From Streptomyces jeddahensis (GTDB lineage Bacteria > Actinomycetota > Actinomycetes > Streptomycetales > Streptomycetaceae), in the NCBI RefSeq assembly GCF_001642995.1, contig NZ_LOHS01000069.1, positions 1 through 64,000 on the forward strand: a DNA stretch of 64,000 nucleotides. Direction: 5' to 3'. Below are positions 38,824-48,398 of this stretch, piece by piece (the stretch's first letter is position 1; every line of letters starts with the position of its first letter). The notes beneath the pieces are model-generated. The model saw only the letters and a program-made list of their open reading frames with translations. It was not told the DNA's origin and searched no databases. The position numbers and the translations under genes were made by a program.

Positions 38824-41022
38824 ATGGGCGACAAGGCGAATGCACACCCCGGAGCCGCCGGCAGGGCAGCGACGGCCGACCACCCCTCGTCCGTACGGAA
38901 TGTGGTTCTGGTCGGCCACAGCGGATCGGGCAAGACGACTCTGGTGGAGGCCCTCGCGCTGACCGCGGGGGCGGTGAACCGGGCGGGCCGCGTGGAGGAC
39001 GGCGGCACCGTCTCGGACTACGACGAGATCGAGCACCGCCAGCAGCGCTCGGTGCAGCTCTCGCTGGTTCCCGTCGAATGGGACGGCTACAAGATCAACA
39101 TTTTGGACACCCCCGGCTACGCCGATTTCGTCGGGGAGTTGCGGGCCGGTCTGCGAGCAGCGGACGCGGCCCTCTTCGTCGTCTCGGCGGCAGACGGCGT
39201 CGACGGCTCGACCCGCATGGTGTGGGAGGAGTGCGCGGCGGTCGGCATGCCGCGAGCGATCGTGATCACGCACCTGGAGGCGGCGCGGGCCGACTTCGAG
39301 GAGATGACGCGGATCTGTGCGGAGACGTTCGGCGGGGACGACCCCGACGCCGTACTGCCGCTCTACCTGCCGCTGCGAGGCGAGCCGGGACCGGACGGGC
39401 ACGCGCCCGTGACGGGCCTGATCGGGCTGCTGACCCAGCGGCTGTTCGACTACGCGTCCGGGGAGCGGAAGGAGTCGGAACCGGTCCCTGACCAACTCCC
39501 GCTGATCGAGGAGGCACGCAACCGGCTGATCGAGGGGATCATCGCCGAGAGCGAGGACGAGACCCTCATGGACCGCTATCTCGGCGGCGAGGAGATCGAC
39601 GTCAAGACGCTGATCGAGGATCTGGAGCGCGCTGTCGCCCGCGGCAGCTTCCATCCCGTACTGGCCGCCGCACCCGCTGCGGGGGGCGCCCGGCAGGGTC
39701 TGGGCACGGTGGAGCTCCTGGATCTGATCACCCGCGGTTTCCCCACGCCCCTGGAGCACGAGTGCCCGACTGTCACGACGCCGGAGGGCAAACCCGGGCC
39801 GCAGGTGACCTGTGATCCGGAGGGACCGCTGGTGGCGGAGGTCGTCAAGACCGCGTCCGATCCCTACGTCGGCCGGGTGTCGCTGGTACGCGTCTTCTCG
39901 GGCACCCTGCGCCCCGACGAGACCGTGCACGTCTCGGGGCATGGCCTGGCCGACCGGGGGCACGAGGACCACGACGTCGACGAGCGCGTCGGCGCTCTGT
40001 CGGCCCCCTTCGGCAAGCAACAGCGGACCCTCTCGCAGGCCATCGCGGGCGATCTCGCTTGCGTGGCGAAGCTCAGCCGCGCCGAGACCGGCGACACCCT
40101 GTCGGCCAAGGACAAACCGCTGCTGATGGAGCCGTGGGACATGCCCGATCCGCTGCTGCCGGTGGCCATCCAGGCACACAGCAAGGCGGACGAGGACAAG
40201 CTCTCCCAGGGCCTCGCCCGGCTGGTCGCGGAGGATCCGACGCTGCGCCTGGAGCAGAACCAGGACACCCACCAGGTGGTGCTGTGGTGCCTGGGCGAGG
40301 CGCATGCGGACGTCGTCCTGGAGCGGCTGCGCGGGCGCTACGGCGTGCAGGTCGACGTCGTACCGCACAAGGTCTCCCTACGGGAGACGTTCGCGGGCAA
40401 GTCCGCCGGGCGCGGCCGCCATGTGAAGCAGTCGGGCGGTCACGGTCAGTACGCGATCTGCGAGATCGAGGTGGAGCCGCTGCCAGGCGGCTCGGGCATC
40501 GAGTTCGTGGACAAGGTCGTCGGCGGCGCGGTGCCGCGGCAGTTCATCCCGTCCGTCGAGAAGGGCGTGCGCGCCCAGGCCGCGAAGGGCGTCGCCGCCG
40601 GCTATCCGCTCATCGACGTACGGGTCACGCTGCTCGACGGCAAGGCGCACTCGGTGGACTCCTCCGACGCCGCGTTCCAGACGGCGGGCGCCCTCGCGCT
40701 GCGGGAGGCCGCATCGGACGTCAGGATCCATCTGCTGGAGCCGGTCGCCGAGGTCCAGGTACTCGTCGGCGACGACTACGTCGGCCCGGTGATGAGCGAT
40801 CTGTCGGGGCGGCGCGGCCGGGTGGTCGGCACCGAGCAGGCGCCCGGCGGGCGCACGCTCGTACGGGCCGAGGTTCCCGAGATCGAGATCGACCGCTATG
40901 CGGTGGACTTGCGGTCGATCTCGCACGGCACCGCGCGGTTCAGCCGCCGCTACGCACGGCACGAGCCGATGCCGCCGGGGATCGCCGACAAGGTCCGCGA
41001 ACAGGCCCGCGAGGCCGCCTAG
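38824..41022 (+). CDS. Elongation factor G-like GTPase with altered G4 motif
   Basis: 732 residues. EF-G/EF-2 domain order: GTPase with P-loop GHSGSGKTT near residue 31 and DTPGY (G3), domain II (PYVGRVSLVRVFSGTLRPDE), domain III (LRLEQNQDTHQVVLWCLGE), domain IV (GGHGQYAICEIEVEPLPGG) and domain V (EPVAEVQVLVGDDYVGPVMSDLSGRRGRV). The usual NKxD guanine-specificity motif at G4 is replaced by THLE (VITHLEAARADFEE). It is clearly not the housekeeping fusA, so it belongs to the EF-G-like group (EF-G2-type), possibly a recycling or stress factor. Divergent from pgsA. Confidence 0.9.
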   Translation: MGDKANAHPGAAGRAATADHPSSVRNVVLVGHSGSGKTTLVEALALTAGAVNRAGRVEDGGTVSDYDEIEHRQQRSVQLSLVPVEWDGYKINILDTPGYADFVGELRAGLRAADAALFVVSAADGVDGSTRMVWEECAAVGMPRAIVITHLEAARADFEEMTRICAETFGGDDPDAVLPLYLPLRGEPGPDGHAPVTGLIGLLTQRLFDYASGERKESEPVPDQLPLIEEARNRLIEGIIAESEDETLMDRYLGGEEIDVKTLIEDLERAVARGSFHPVLAAAPAAGGARQGLGTVELLDLITRGFPTPLEHECPTVTTPEGKPGPQVTCDPEGPLVAEVVKTASDPYVGRVSLVRVFSGTLRPDETVHVSGHGLADRGHEDHDVDERVGALSAPFGKQQRTLSQAIAGDLACVAKLSRAETGDTLSAKDKPLLMEPWDMPDPLLPVAIQAHSKADEDKLSQGLARLVAEDPTLRLEQNQDTHQVVLWCLGEAHADVVLERLRGRYGVQVDVVPHKVSLRETFAGKSAGRGRHVKQSGGHGQYAICEIEVEPLPGGSGIEFVDKVVGGAVPRQFIPSVEKGVRAQAAKGVAAGYPLIDVRVTLLDGKAHSVDSSDAAFQTAGALALREAASDVRIHLLEPVAEVQVLVGDDYVGPVMSDLSGRRGRVVGTEQAPGGRTLVRAEVPEIEIDRYAVDLRSISHGTARFSRRYARHEPMPPGIADKVREQAREAA

Positions 41023-41119
41023 TTCCAGCAGTCGATCGCTGAAACGTCCCGTCCGGGTCTCACGCCGAGGCCCGGCCGGGCGGCCCGGTCGCCGGGGCCA
41101 TCCGCCCAATCCCCTTCTG

Positions 41120-41145
41120 GGCGGGCGGCCTTCGGCCTGCCCGCC
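41120..41145 (+). terminator. Terminator after EF-G-like gene
   Basis: GGCGGGC (41120-41126) pairs with GCCCGCC (41139-41145), and GGCC-TTC-GGCC fills the apex with one bulged base. It is about 100 bases past the stop. Confidence 0.55.
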
Positions 41146-41160
41146 TGCACATGCCGCTGG

Positions 41161-41204
41161 TGACGTGCTGGGTGTGCGACCGCACCTGACGTGCTGCGTG
41201 TGCG
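41161..41204. repeat. Direct repeat of an 18-base unit
   Basis: TGACGTGCTGGGTGTGCG (41161-41178) recurs with one change at 41187-41204, a 26-base period, in the promoter region of the next plus-strand gene. Further down, GATCAA appears three times between 41258 and 41292. Spaced direct repeats of this kind can be regulator sites, but no regulator is implied by the sequence itself. Confidence 0.4.
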
Positions 41205-41282
41205 CCCCCGTAGGCCCACTGACGGATGTCGGTGCTCCCCGATACGCTGATGACCTGATCAAGCTGATGGGCGATCAAGCCG

Positions 41283-43022
41283 ATGAGCCGATCAACAGGT
41301 GTGCGGGGCAAGGAAGTCGGGAAGGGCCGCAGCATCGAAGGCGCGGCGGCGATGGGGGCGGCAGTGGCGGACGACGTATTCGATTTCAGGCCCGGGGCCC
41401 AGGTTCCGCTGTCGGGCTCCGCGGGCCAGACGGCGGCGACGATGGCCCTCGCCTCGGCCGCGTACCGGGACAACGACGTCGAGGAGATCCTCAAGGCCAA
41501 CAGCGAATGGCACAAGTGCGAGCTGAAGAAGGGCCTTTGGTGGAACCTCTTCAAGCCGAACCTCGGCGAGGCCTTCGCGCGTGCCGTCCAGGTCCGGATG
41601 CTGGGCGGCGCCCGCAAGCCGCTCATCCAGTCCTTCGGAACCGAACCTCAGGCGGTCGTGGAGCACTGCCTGGCCGCGAACCGCCTCCGCCGCGAGCGCG
41701 ACAGCTGGCTCACGGCCGTGATGGTGCTGTGCGGGCTGCTCTTCCTGCCGGGCCTCGCGGTGTGGCTGCTGGTCTTCCAGATCAGAAGCATGGTCGCCAA
41801 GACCGAGGACAAGCGCGCCTCCGTACTGGCGACCGCCGTCCTGGCTGCCGTGGGCGTGCTGGCCGTGGTCTTCCTACTCCGGCTGCCGTTCGACGGCTTC
41901 TGGGCCTGGTACACGCGCGCGGCGATGGTCGCACCCGTGGCCGGCTGGTTCTGGGCGAGGCAGATCTGCGAGCGGACCGCCAAGGACATGCGCGAGCGCT
42001 GGGGCAGCCTGCTGGCCGGCGGGGGCGTCGGCGCGAAGATCCCCGAGGCGGTGCCGGGCAGCCCCGGTGAGACCGCGGCCGAGCGGCTCCGCCAGGGCCT
42101 GGCCCGGCTGACCGCCGAGCAGCAGTCCAACACCGTCTTCTACGCCGGGCCCAAGGGCATCCTGGGCATGGGCACCCGCTGGGGCAGCTGGCAGCTCGCC
42201 GAGGAGCTTGTGCCGCGCGAGAAGGGCACGGAGATCCACCCCTTCCGCAGCTGGGACGTCATCCGGTCCATCCACGACCAGCTGCGGATGCTGGAACGCG
42301 GCCCGCTGCACACCGGCGGCTTCCCCACCCCCTCCATACGGCACTGGATCGTCTCGCCCATCGGTGAGAACGCCGACGAGGTGTCCCGGCCGACCGGCAC
42401 GGACGTGGAGGCCTTCCAGATCAGGCAGCACGAGGTCCAGCGCATCTGCAACGAGCAGCAGTTCGGCAGCGGTGACCGCCACTATCTGGGTGTGCAGTTC
42501 ACGCTCTGGGACGGCCAGTTGGTGATCACCATGCTGATCACCGTGACGGTGCTGCACGAGACGTTGCGCATCGAGGTCACCGGGCATGCGCTGGGGCCTG
42601 TGCACTCCCTCTTCACCACGAAGCCCAAGGCCAAGGTGGAGGAGGTCCACAAGCCGGTCAGGTTCTGGGAGACCTACGAGAAGAAGCTGCCCCTGGTCGA
42701 GCCCCATGAGGTGGTGCGCCTCGCGGTGCGCGCCCCCTTCACCTGGTATCCGCCGCTGCTCGACTTCCTGGGCGGCAAGATCAAGCTCCCCGAGCCGTTC
42801 GGCCTGCGGCACGCCTGGGCGGCCAAGCCCTGGCGGCACCGCTTCATGGCCGACGACGCACTGCGCACCGCCACGCCTGTACTGCGCGTGGTGCACGCCG
42901 CGGCGATCAAGGTGCTTGCCGAGAACGGCGTCGACACGGAGCAGTTCGGCACCCGCTCGCTGTTCCTGAGCAACCTGGTCCAGGACGCGAAGCCGACGAC
43001 TGCGGACCTGTACGAGGCGTAG
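41283..43022 (+). CDS. Conserved two-helix membrane protein of unknown function
   Basis: 579 residues from ATG at 41283. Starts at ATG 41352 or GTG 41364 are also possible and would give a protein beginning near VADDVFDFRPG. Residues ~30-130 are soluble. Two hydrophobic stretches (VLCGLLFLPGLAVWLLVFQI, and TAVLAAVGVLAVVFLLRLPF, with a third weaker one at MVAPVAGWFW) follow around 140-220. The C-terminal ~350 residues are a soluble domain with many charged and Trp residues (PFRSWDVIRSIHDQL, HYLGVQFTLWDGQLVITM). I do not recognise the family. The two copies of a short direct repeat lie in its upstream region. Confidence 0.8.
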   Translation: MSRSTGVRGKEVGKGRSIEGAAAMGAAVADDVFDFRPGAQVPLSGSAGQTAATMALASAAYRDNDVEEILKANSEWHKCELKKGLWWNLFKPNLGEAFARAVQVRMLGGARKPLIQSFGTEPQAVVEHCLAANRLRRERDSWLTAVMVLCGLLFLPGLAVWLLVFQIRSMVAKTEDKRASVLATAVLAAVGVLAVVFLLRLPFDGFWAWYTRAAMVAPVAGWFWARQICERTAKDMRERWGSLLAGGGVGAKIPEAVPGSPGETAAERLRQGLARLTAEQQSNTVFYAGPKGILGMGTRWGSWQLAEELVPREKGTEIHPFRSWDVIRSIHDQLRMLERGPLHTGGFPTPSIRHWIVSPIGENADEVSRPTGTDVEAFQIRQHEVQRICNEQQFGSGDRHYLGVQFTLWDGQLVITMLITVTVLHETLRIEVTGHALGPVHSLFTTKPKAKVEEVHKPVRFWETYEKKLPLVEPHEVVRLAVRAPFTWYPPLLDFLGGKIKLPEPFGLRHAWAAKPWRHRFMADDALRTATPVLRVVHAAAIKVLAENGVDTEQFGTRSLFLSNLVQDAKPTTADLYEA

Positions 43023-43052
43023 AGGGTTCTCGGCCGATGCGTCCGGCCGCGG

Positions 43053-43613
43053 CTACGCCGTGGGCCAGGCGTCCGCGATCATCTTGCGGGTGTCGGCCAG
43101 CAGCTGCGGCAGCACCTTGGTGTGGCCGACGACCGGCATGAAGTTCGTGTCCCCGCCCCACCGCGGCACGATGTGCTGATGCAGGTGGGCCGCGATGCCA
43201 GCGCCCGCCACCGTGCCCTGGTTCATGCCGATGTTGAAGCCGTGCGCACCGGAGGCGTTGCGCAGCGCCGTCATGGCCTGCTTGGTGAGCTCGGCGAGCT
43301 CGGCGGTCTCCGGCCGGGTCAGATCCGTGTAGTCGGCCACGTGGCGGTAGGGCACGACCATGAGGTGGCCGCCGTTGTACGGGTACAGATTGAGCACCGC
43401 GTACACATGCTCGCCGCGTGCGACGACGAGCCCGTCCTCGTCGGACTTGCCCGGGATCGAGCAGAAGGGGCAGCCGTCGTCCGCCCCCGGACCGGTCGGC
43501 TTGTTCTCGCCCTGGATGTACGCCATCCGGTGGGGGGTCCACAAACGCTGGAACGCGTCCTGCGTCCCCACTCCGATCTGCTGCTCCGGCTCACTCGTCA
43601 TGCTGTGCAGCAT
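43053..43613 (-). CDS. HIT-family hydrolase/Ap4A phosphorylase-like protein
   Basis: 186 residues from ATG at 43613, or 182 from ATG 43601. The HIT motif HLHQHIV is near residue 150, and CPFC with a later histidine forms a zinc site of the type seen in the actinobacterial Ap4A phosphorylase group. It is expected to split diadenosine tetraphosphate or a related dinucleotide. The Mycobacterium homologue sits beside thrS and pgsA, the same neighbourhood as here, though in this window other genes have come between. The gap to the convergent membrane-protein gene is 30 bases. Confidence 0.9.
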   Translation of the reverse strand: MLHSMTSEPEQQIGVGTQDAFQRLWTPHRMAYIQGENKPTGPGADDGCPFCSIPGKSDEDGLVVARGEHVYAVLNLYPYNGGHLMVVPYRHVADYTDLTRPETAELAELTKQAMTALRNASGAHGFNIGMNQGTVAGAGIAAHLHQHIVPRWGGDTNFMPVVGHTKVLPQLLADTRKMIADAWPTA

Positions 43614-43679
43614 ATGGCTTCGCCCGTTCGGAACGTGTCGCCGGGGCGGCCCCGTACGGCACCCGGCCAAGCTGGCCGG

Positions 43680-44429
43680 ATGGACCACCACAGCCGCTCG
43701 TCACACCCCGGCAGCAGGCAGGCACGCTGGGAGAGCCGGACGGAGATCCCGCTCGGTGTGGCATCGCTCGTGTATCTCGCCGCGTACGCGGTGTGGGTGC
43801 TCGGCGACTCCCTGCCCGACCACTGGCGCGACGCCTGTCTCACGGTGGCCATCGCCTCCTGGGGCCTGTTCGTCGTGGACTACGCGGTGCTGTGGCGCAC
43901 GAGCGGCCAAGGAATCCGGTTCGTACGGAAACACTGGCTGGACACGATCGTGCTCCTGCTGCCTCTGCTCCGGCCCCTGCGCTTCGTACGGCTCTACGAG
44001 GCGATGCAGCGCCGGCGACATGAACCGCGGCTGGCCGTGTACGCGCGCGTGATGGCCTACGCGAGCATGTCGGTGGTCCTGCTCGGCTTCTCCGGGGCCC
44101 TCGCCGTCTACCACGCCGAACACACGGCGGAAGGCGCCAGCATCCGGACGTTCGGGGAGGCCGTCTGGTGGACGTGCTCCACGCTCGCGACCGTCGGTTA
44201 CGGCGACGTGGTGCCGGTGACACCGATGGGGCGCCTGGTCGCCGTCGGACTGATGTGTTGCGGCCTGGCCCTGCTCGCCGCCGCAACCGGCTCGTTCTCG
44301 TCCTGGCTCATCCAGGTGTTCAAGCGAGAGGACGAGGCACGCGCGGGCCAGGCGAGAGGCACTCGGGCGCACGCGCAGGGAGACCGCGTGCACGGAGAAA
44401 GGGCCCCGGGGAAGTCCCCGGGGCCCTGA
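43680..44429 (+). CDS. Voltage-gated-like potassium channel
   Basis: 249 residues from ATG at 43680. Six hydrophobic segments can be seen: IPLGVASLVYLAAYAVWVLG, ACLTVAIASWGLFVVDYAVLW, HWLDTIVLLLPLL, then an arginine-bearing RPLRFVRLYEAMQRR (S4-like), YASMSVVLLGFSGALAVY (S5), and the pore loop TLATVGYGDVVPVTP with the K+ selectivity filter TVGYGD, then GLMCCGLALLAAATGSF (S6). A voltage sensor is inferred from the regular arginines. The C-terminus is short and charged. The last nine codons carry the terminator hairpin shared with convergent thrS. Confidence 0.92.
   Translation: MDHHSRSSHPGSRQARWESRTEIPLGVASLVYLAAYAVWVLGDSLPDHWRDACLTVAIASWGLFVVDYAVLWRTSGQGIRFVRKHWLDTIVLLLPLLRPLRFVRLYEAMQRRRHEPRLAVYARVMAYASMSVVLLGFSGALAVYHAEHTAEGASIRTFGEAVWWTCSTLATVGYGDVVPVTPMGRLVAVGLMCCGLALLAAATGSFSSWLIQVFKREDEARAGQARGTRAHAQGDRVHGERAPGKSPGP
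44400..44427. terminator. Bidirectional terminator inside channel gene 3' end
   Basis: AGGGCCCCGGGG (44400-44411) pairs perfectly with CCCCGGGGCCCT (44416-44427), loop AAGT. It encodes the last residues of the channel (stop TGA at 44427-44429) and also lies 25 bases past the thrS stop. Confidence 0.85.
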
Positions 44430-44451
44430 ACCCACGTGAACGGTCGGTGCC

Positions 44452-46428
44452 TCAGACCTGGATCCGGCGCTCCACCACGTCAACGATCTTGTCGAGCGCC
44501 TCCTCGCGCGGAATGCCGTTCTCCTGCGAACCGTCGCGGTAGCGGAAGGAGACCGTCCCGGCCTGCATGTCGTCGTCACCGACGATGATCATGAAGGGGA
44601 CCTTCTGCTTCTGCTGGTTCCTGATCTTCTTCTGCATCCGGTCGGACGAGGCGTCGACCTCCATCCGCAGGCCGCGCTTCTTGGCCTCGGCCGCGAACTC
44701 CTGCAGGTACGGCACGTGGGTGTCACCGACGGGGATGCCGACGGCCTGCACTGGAGCCAGCCACGCCGGGAACGCACCCGCGTAGTGCTCGAGGAGTACC
44801 GCGAAGAAACGCTCGATCGAGCCGAACAGCGCGCGGTGGATCATCACCGGCCGCTGCTTGGAACCGTCCGGGCCGGTGTACTCGAGGTTGAAGCGCTCCG
44901 GCAGGTTGAAGTCCAGCTGCACGGTGGACATCTGCCAGGTGCGGCCGATGGCGTCCTTGGCCTGGACGGAGATCTTCGGGCCGTAGAAGGCCGCGCCGCC
45001 CGGGTCCGGGACCAGCGGGAGGCCCTGCTTCTCGGCCACCTTGCGCAGCGTCTCGGTGGCCTCCTCCCAGACCTCGTCGGAGCCGACGAACTTCTCCGGG
45101 TCCTTGGTGGACAGCTCGAGGTAGAAGTCGGTCAGACCGTAGTCGCGCAGCAGGTTCAGTACGAAGGTCAGCGTCGAGTCGAGCTCGTCCGCCATCTGCT
45201 CCTTGGTGCAGTAGATGTGCGCGTCGTCCTGGGTGAAGCCGCGGGCGCGGGTGAGGCCGTGTACCACGCCCGACTTCTCGTACCGGTACACGGTCCCGAA
45301 CTCGAACAGGCGCAGCGGCAGTTCACGGTACGAGCGGCCGCGCGCGTCGAAGATCAGGTTGTGCATCGGGCAGTTCATGGGCTTGAGGTAGTAGTCCACG
45401 CCCTCGTCGAGCTGCATGGGCGGGTACATGCCGTCGGCGTACCAGTCCAGGTGGCCCGAGGTCTCGAAGAGCTTCCCCTTGGTGGCGTGCGGGGTGTAGA
45501 CGAACTCGTAGCCCTCTTCCTCGTGGCGTCGCCGCGAGTAGTCCTCCATGACCCGGCGGATGATGCCGCCCTTGGGGTGGAAGACCGCGAGACCGGAGCC
45601 GATCTGGTCCGGGATGGAGAACAGGTCCAGCTCGGCGCCGAGCTTGCGGTGGTCGCGCTTCTCCGCCTCGGCGAGGAACTCCAGGTGCGCCTTGAGCTCG
45701 TCCTTGGACGGCCAGGCGGTGCCGTAGATGCGCTGCAGCATGGGGTTCTTCTCGCTGCCGCGCCAGTACGCCGCCGCGTTCCGCATCAGCTTGAACGCCG
45801 GGATGTTCCGGGTGGTGGGCAGGTGCGGACCCCGGCAGAGGTCCTTCCAGCACAGCTCGCCGGTCTTGGCGTCGAGGTTGTCGTAGATGGTCAGCTCGCC
45901 CGCGCCGACCTCGACGTTCGCGCCGTCGTCCGAGGACGCGGAGCCCTTGAGGCCGATGAGCTCCAGCTTGTACGGCTCGTCGGCGAGCTCCTCGCGTGCG
46001 GCCTCGTCGGTGACGACGCGCCGCGAGAAGCGCTGGCCGCGCTTCTGGATCTCCTGCATCTTCTTCTCGATGGCCTTGAGATCCTCGGGGGTGAACGGCC
46101 GCTCGACGTCGAAGTCGTAGTAGAAGCCGTCCCTGACCGGCGGGCCGATGCCCAGCTTGGCCTCGGGGAAGAGCTCCTGCACGGCCTGCGCCATGACGTG
46201 CGCGGTCGAGTGCCGCAGGATGTTCAGCCCGTCCTCGGAGGAGATCTCGACGGGCTCGACCTTCTCGCCGTCCTTGATCTCGTACGCGAGGTCCTTCAGC
46301 TGCCCGTCCACGCGGGCCGCGACGATGGTGCGCTCACCGGCGAAGAGGTCGGCGGCCGTAGTGCCCGTCGTCACCACGCGCTCTTCCCGCTCGGAATCGC
46401 GATGGATGATCACACGGACGTCTGACAC
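44452..46428 (-). CDS. thrS: Threonyl-tRNA synthetase
   Basis: 658 residues from GTG at 46428 (AGGAGA upstream). A TGS domain at the N-terminus is followed by the editing domain ([15 protein letters not shown], with HxxxH), the class II catalytic core ([53 protein letters not shown]) and the C-terminal anticodon-binding domain. No T-box-like leader was recognised in the ~150 bases upstream. Convergent with the potassium channel gene and divergent from the DinB-like gene. Confidence 0.97.
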   Translation of the reverse strand: MSDVRVIIHRDSEREERVVTTGTTAADLFAGERTIVAARVDGQLKDLAYEIKDGEKVEPVEISSEDGLNILRHSTAHVMAQAVQELFPEAKLGIGPPVRDGFYYDFDVERPFTPEDLKAIEKKMQEIQKRGQRFSRRVVTDEAAREELADEPYKLELIGLKGSASSDDGANVEVGAGELTIYDNLDAKTGELCWKDLCRGPHLPTTRNIPAFKLMRNAAAYWRGSEKNPMLQRIYGTAWPSKDELKAHLEFLAEAEKRDHRKLGAELDLFSIPDQIGSGLAVFHPKGGIIRRVMEDYSRRRHEEEGYEFVYTPHATKGKLFETSGHLDWYADGMYPPMQLDEGVDYYLKPMNCPMHNLIFDARGRSYRELPLRLFEFGTVYRYEKSGVVHGLTRARGFTQDDAHIYCTKEQMADELDSTLTFVLNLLRDYGLTDFYLELSTKDPEKFVGSDEVWEEATETLRKVAEKQGLPLVPDPGGAAFYGPKISVQAKDAIGRTWQMSTVQLDFNLPERFNLEYTGPDGSKQRPVMIHRALFGSIERFFAVLLEHYAGAFPAWLAPVQAVGIPVGDTHVPYLQEFAAEAKKRGLRMEVDASSDRMQKKIRNQQKQKVPFMIIVGDDDMQAGTVSFRYRDGSQENGIPREEALDKIVDVVERRIQV

Positions 46429-46581
46429 CGGTCTCTCCTGCCTGAAGGTGGATTGCGCACGCCACCAGATAAGCGACGCACTAACGGATCGTACCGACTC
46501 GCCGGGCCCGGTCGCGAAACGGTTTCCCGGACACGGGCGGTCAGCGGGCCGCCACGCGCCCGGCGTCCTAGTGTGAGCCGC

Positions 46582-47145
46582 ATGGCACTCGACTGGAACA
46601 AGCTCCTCTTCGACCAGCTCGACTGGCACTGGGGCCACCAGCTGCGCCTTCGCCTGGTGGGGCTGACCGACGACGAGTACTTCTGGGAGCCGGTGCCCGA
46701 CTGCTGGAGCGTGCGCAGGCGCGGCACGAGCACCGCTCCGATGGCGGCCGGCTCCGGTGACTTCGCCATCGACTACGCGTACCCCGAGCCGCAGCCCGCG
46801 CCAGTGACGACGATCGCCTGGCGCCTGGGACACATTCTGGTGGGCGTCCTGGGAGCCCGTAACGCCTCGCATTTCGGGGCGGCGCCCGTGGACTACACGA
46901 CGTACGACTATCCCGGCACGGCCTCGGAGGCCCTCGACCGGCTGGACGCCGCGTACGCGGAGTGGACGGCCGGGGTGCGCGGCCTGGGCGAGAGCGGCCT
47001 CGCCCGCCCGTGCGGCCCGGCCGAGGGCCCGTACGCGGAGGAGCCCATGGCCACACTCGTCCTGCACATCAACCGCGAGATGCTGCACCACGGCGCGGAG
47101 ATCGCCCTCCTGCGGGACCTCTACGCCCACCGTCCGACAGCCTGA
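46582..47145 (+). CDS. DinB/DUF664-type protein
   Basis: 187 residues. A four-helix-bundle DinB-superfamily pattern: [26 protein letters not shown] near the N-terminus, [19 protein letters not shown] in the middle and [20 protein letters not shown] near the end, where the spaced histidines can bind a metal. Actinobacterial members include mycothiol- or bacillithiol-dependent transferases, but the substrate is not visible. No Shine-Dalgarno of note. Divergent from thrS. Confidence 0.85.
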   Translation: MALDWNKLLFDQLDWHWGHQLRLRLVGLTDDEYFWEPVPDCWSVRRRGTSTAPMAAGSGDFAIDYAYPEPQPAPVTTIAWRLGHILVGVLGARNASHFGAAPVDYTTYDYPGTASEALDRLDAAYAEWTAGVRGLGESGLARPCGPAEGPYAEEPMATLVLHINREMLHHGAEIALLRDLYAHRPTA

Positions 47146-47162
47146 GCACCGCCCGGCAGAGG

Positions 47163-48398
47163 TCAGTCGTCGGCGCCACACGCCTCCTCGAGGAAGTCGA
47201 GGTTCTCCTGGAGGGACTTCATCAGCCGGTCCCGCTCGGCGTCGTCCACCTGCACGGGTGCCACCCCGGACGCCCCGGTCAGCCTGCGGAAGCCGCCACG
47301 GCTCTCCAGCCTCCCGTGCACCCGGATCGGCAGCCCGACGAGATGCGCGTGTCCGGCTATCCGGTACGCCTCCTCGTCCAGCGTCAGGCGTACGTGCGGC
47401 ACCTCCGCGCCCGCAATGACACGCAGCCGCACCGTGCCCTCGCCGCGCGGCCCTGACCTGCGCATACGCACCACGGTGCCGGTGAGACGCACCGGAACCG
47501 ACGGCTCCACGCGCATGTAGCGCGCGCTCGCCTCACGCAGTACGGACAGGTCGCCGGGCGAGAACTCGACCGGCTCTGCGGGCGTCGCGCACCCTTCGGG
47601 GACCCCGGCGGCCGGGGCCCACTCCACGGCGATGCGGGCGCCCTGCGAGCCGCGGACCAGGGCGACCAGCGCCTCCGTCAGCTCATGGCTGACGCCCGCC
47701 TCGACGGCTCCGTCGAAGGCGTCCATGCCGCCGGTGGCCCGCCGGTAGTCGATGGCCTCGCGGGCCGCGTAGAGCGCCTGATGGAGCCGTACGGCCAGGG
47801 GGCGCCCCGGTGTGAGGGGAACGAACGCGGTGAGCTGGCGCCCGCCCGGCGCGGCCCCCACCAGGACGCTCTCGAGCGACGCCGCAGCTGGCCGCCGGTG
47901 GCGGGCCCCGTGGTACCCGGCGCGCCCGCGCACCGCGAGTGCCGCGGCGAGGAGCACCTGCCGTGCGGCGGTCCTCAGCTGCTCCTCCGCCGGCCAGGCC
48001 GCGGCGCCCGCCGGCCCGGTGGGCACATCGCGCCACCAGCGGATCTCGTCGCTGGGCACAGCGAGCCCGACGAGCACCTCGCGGGCGGCGGGCGTGCCGC
48101 TGCGGCTCAGCGCGACAAGAGCCTCGCCGAGCAGGTCCTCGCTGTCCGGGAAGGCGCGGCTCTCCGGCACGAGCAGGCTCGTACGGCTGCTGCCCGGGCC
48201 CGGCGGGGTCCAGCGCGCGTACCGCCCCGCGGCGCCGCCGCGGCGCTGCCAGCCGTGGCGGTGGAGCAGCGCGCTGAGCACGGCGGGGTCGACCTGGTCG
48301 GGCTCGGGCGGCTGCGCGCCGAGCGCCGCGGCGTCGGCGGGGTGCGCCCGCATGGCGCCTACGGGGCGAAGTGGCTCGTCGATCGGACGGTGCGTCAC
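47163..48398 (-). CDS. Hypothetical protein with C-terminal OB-like domain, partner of DUF4365 gene
   Basis: 411 residues from GTG at 48398. The N-terminal part is Ala/Arg/Pro-rich with Trp motifs ([30 protein letters not shown]). The middle has an ordered alpha/beta region ([32 protein letters not shown]). Residues ~310-385 form a beta-rich block ([29 protein letters not shown]... [16 protein letters not shown]), which I read as an OB-fold-like domain by pattern only. The start overlaps the DUF4365 stop by four bases (GTGA), so the two proteins are made together. Family not recognised. Confidence 0.8.
   Translation of the reverse strand: MTHRPIDEPLRPVGAMRAHPADAAALGAQPPEPDQVDPAVLSALLHRHGWQRRGGAAGRYARWTPPGPGSSRTSLLVPESRAFPDSEDLLGEALVALSRSGTPAAREVLVGLAVPSDEIRWWRDVPTGPAGAAAWPAEEQLRTAARQVLLAAALAVRGRAGYHGARHRRPAAASLESVLVGAAPGGRQLTAFVPLTPGRPLAVRLHQALYAAREAIDYRRATGGMDAFDGAVEAGVSHELTEALVALVRGSQGARIAVEWAPAAGVPEGCATPAEPVEFSPGDLSVLREASARYMRVEPSVPVRLTGTVVRMRRSGPRGEGTVRLRVIAGAEVPHVRLTLDEEAYRIAGHAHLVGLPIRVHGRLESRGGFRRLTGASGVAPVQVDDAERDRLMKSLQENLDFLEEACGADD

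Noticed and set aside
46429..46581. T-box or other riboswitch ahead of thrS
   Set aside because: The 150-base gap shows no T-box consensus or stem I/antiterminator pattern and is shared with a divergent gene.
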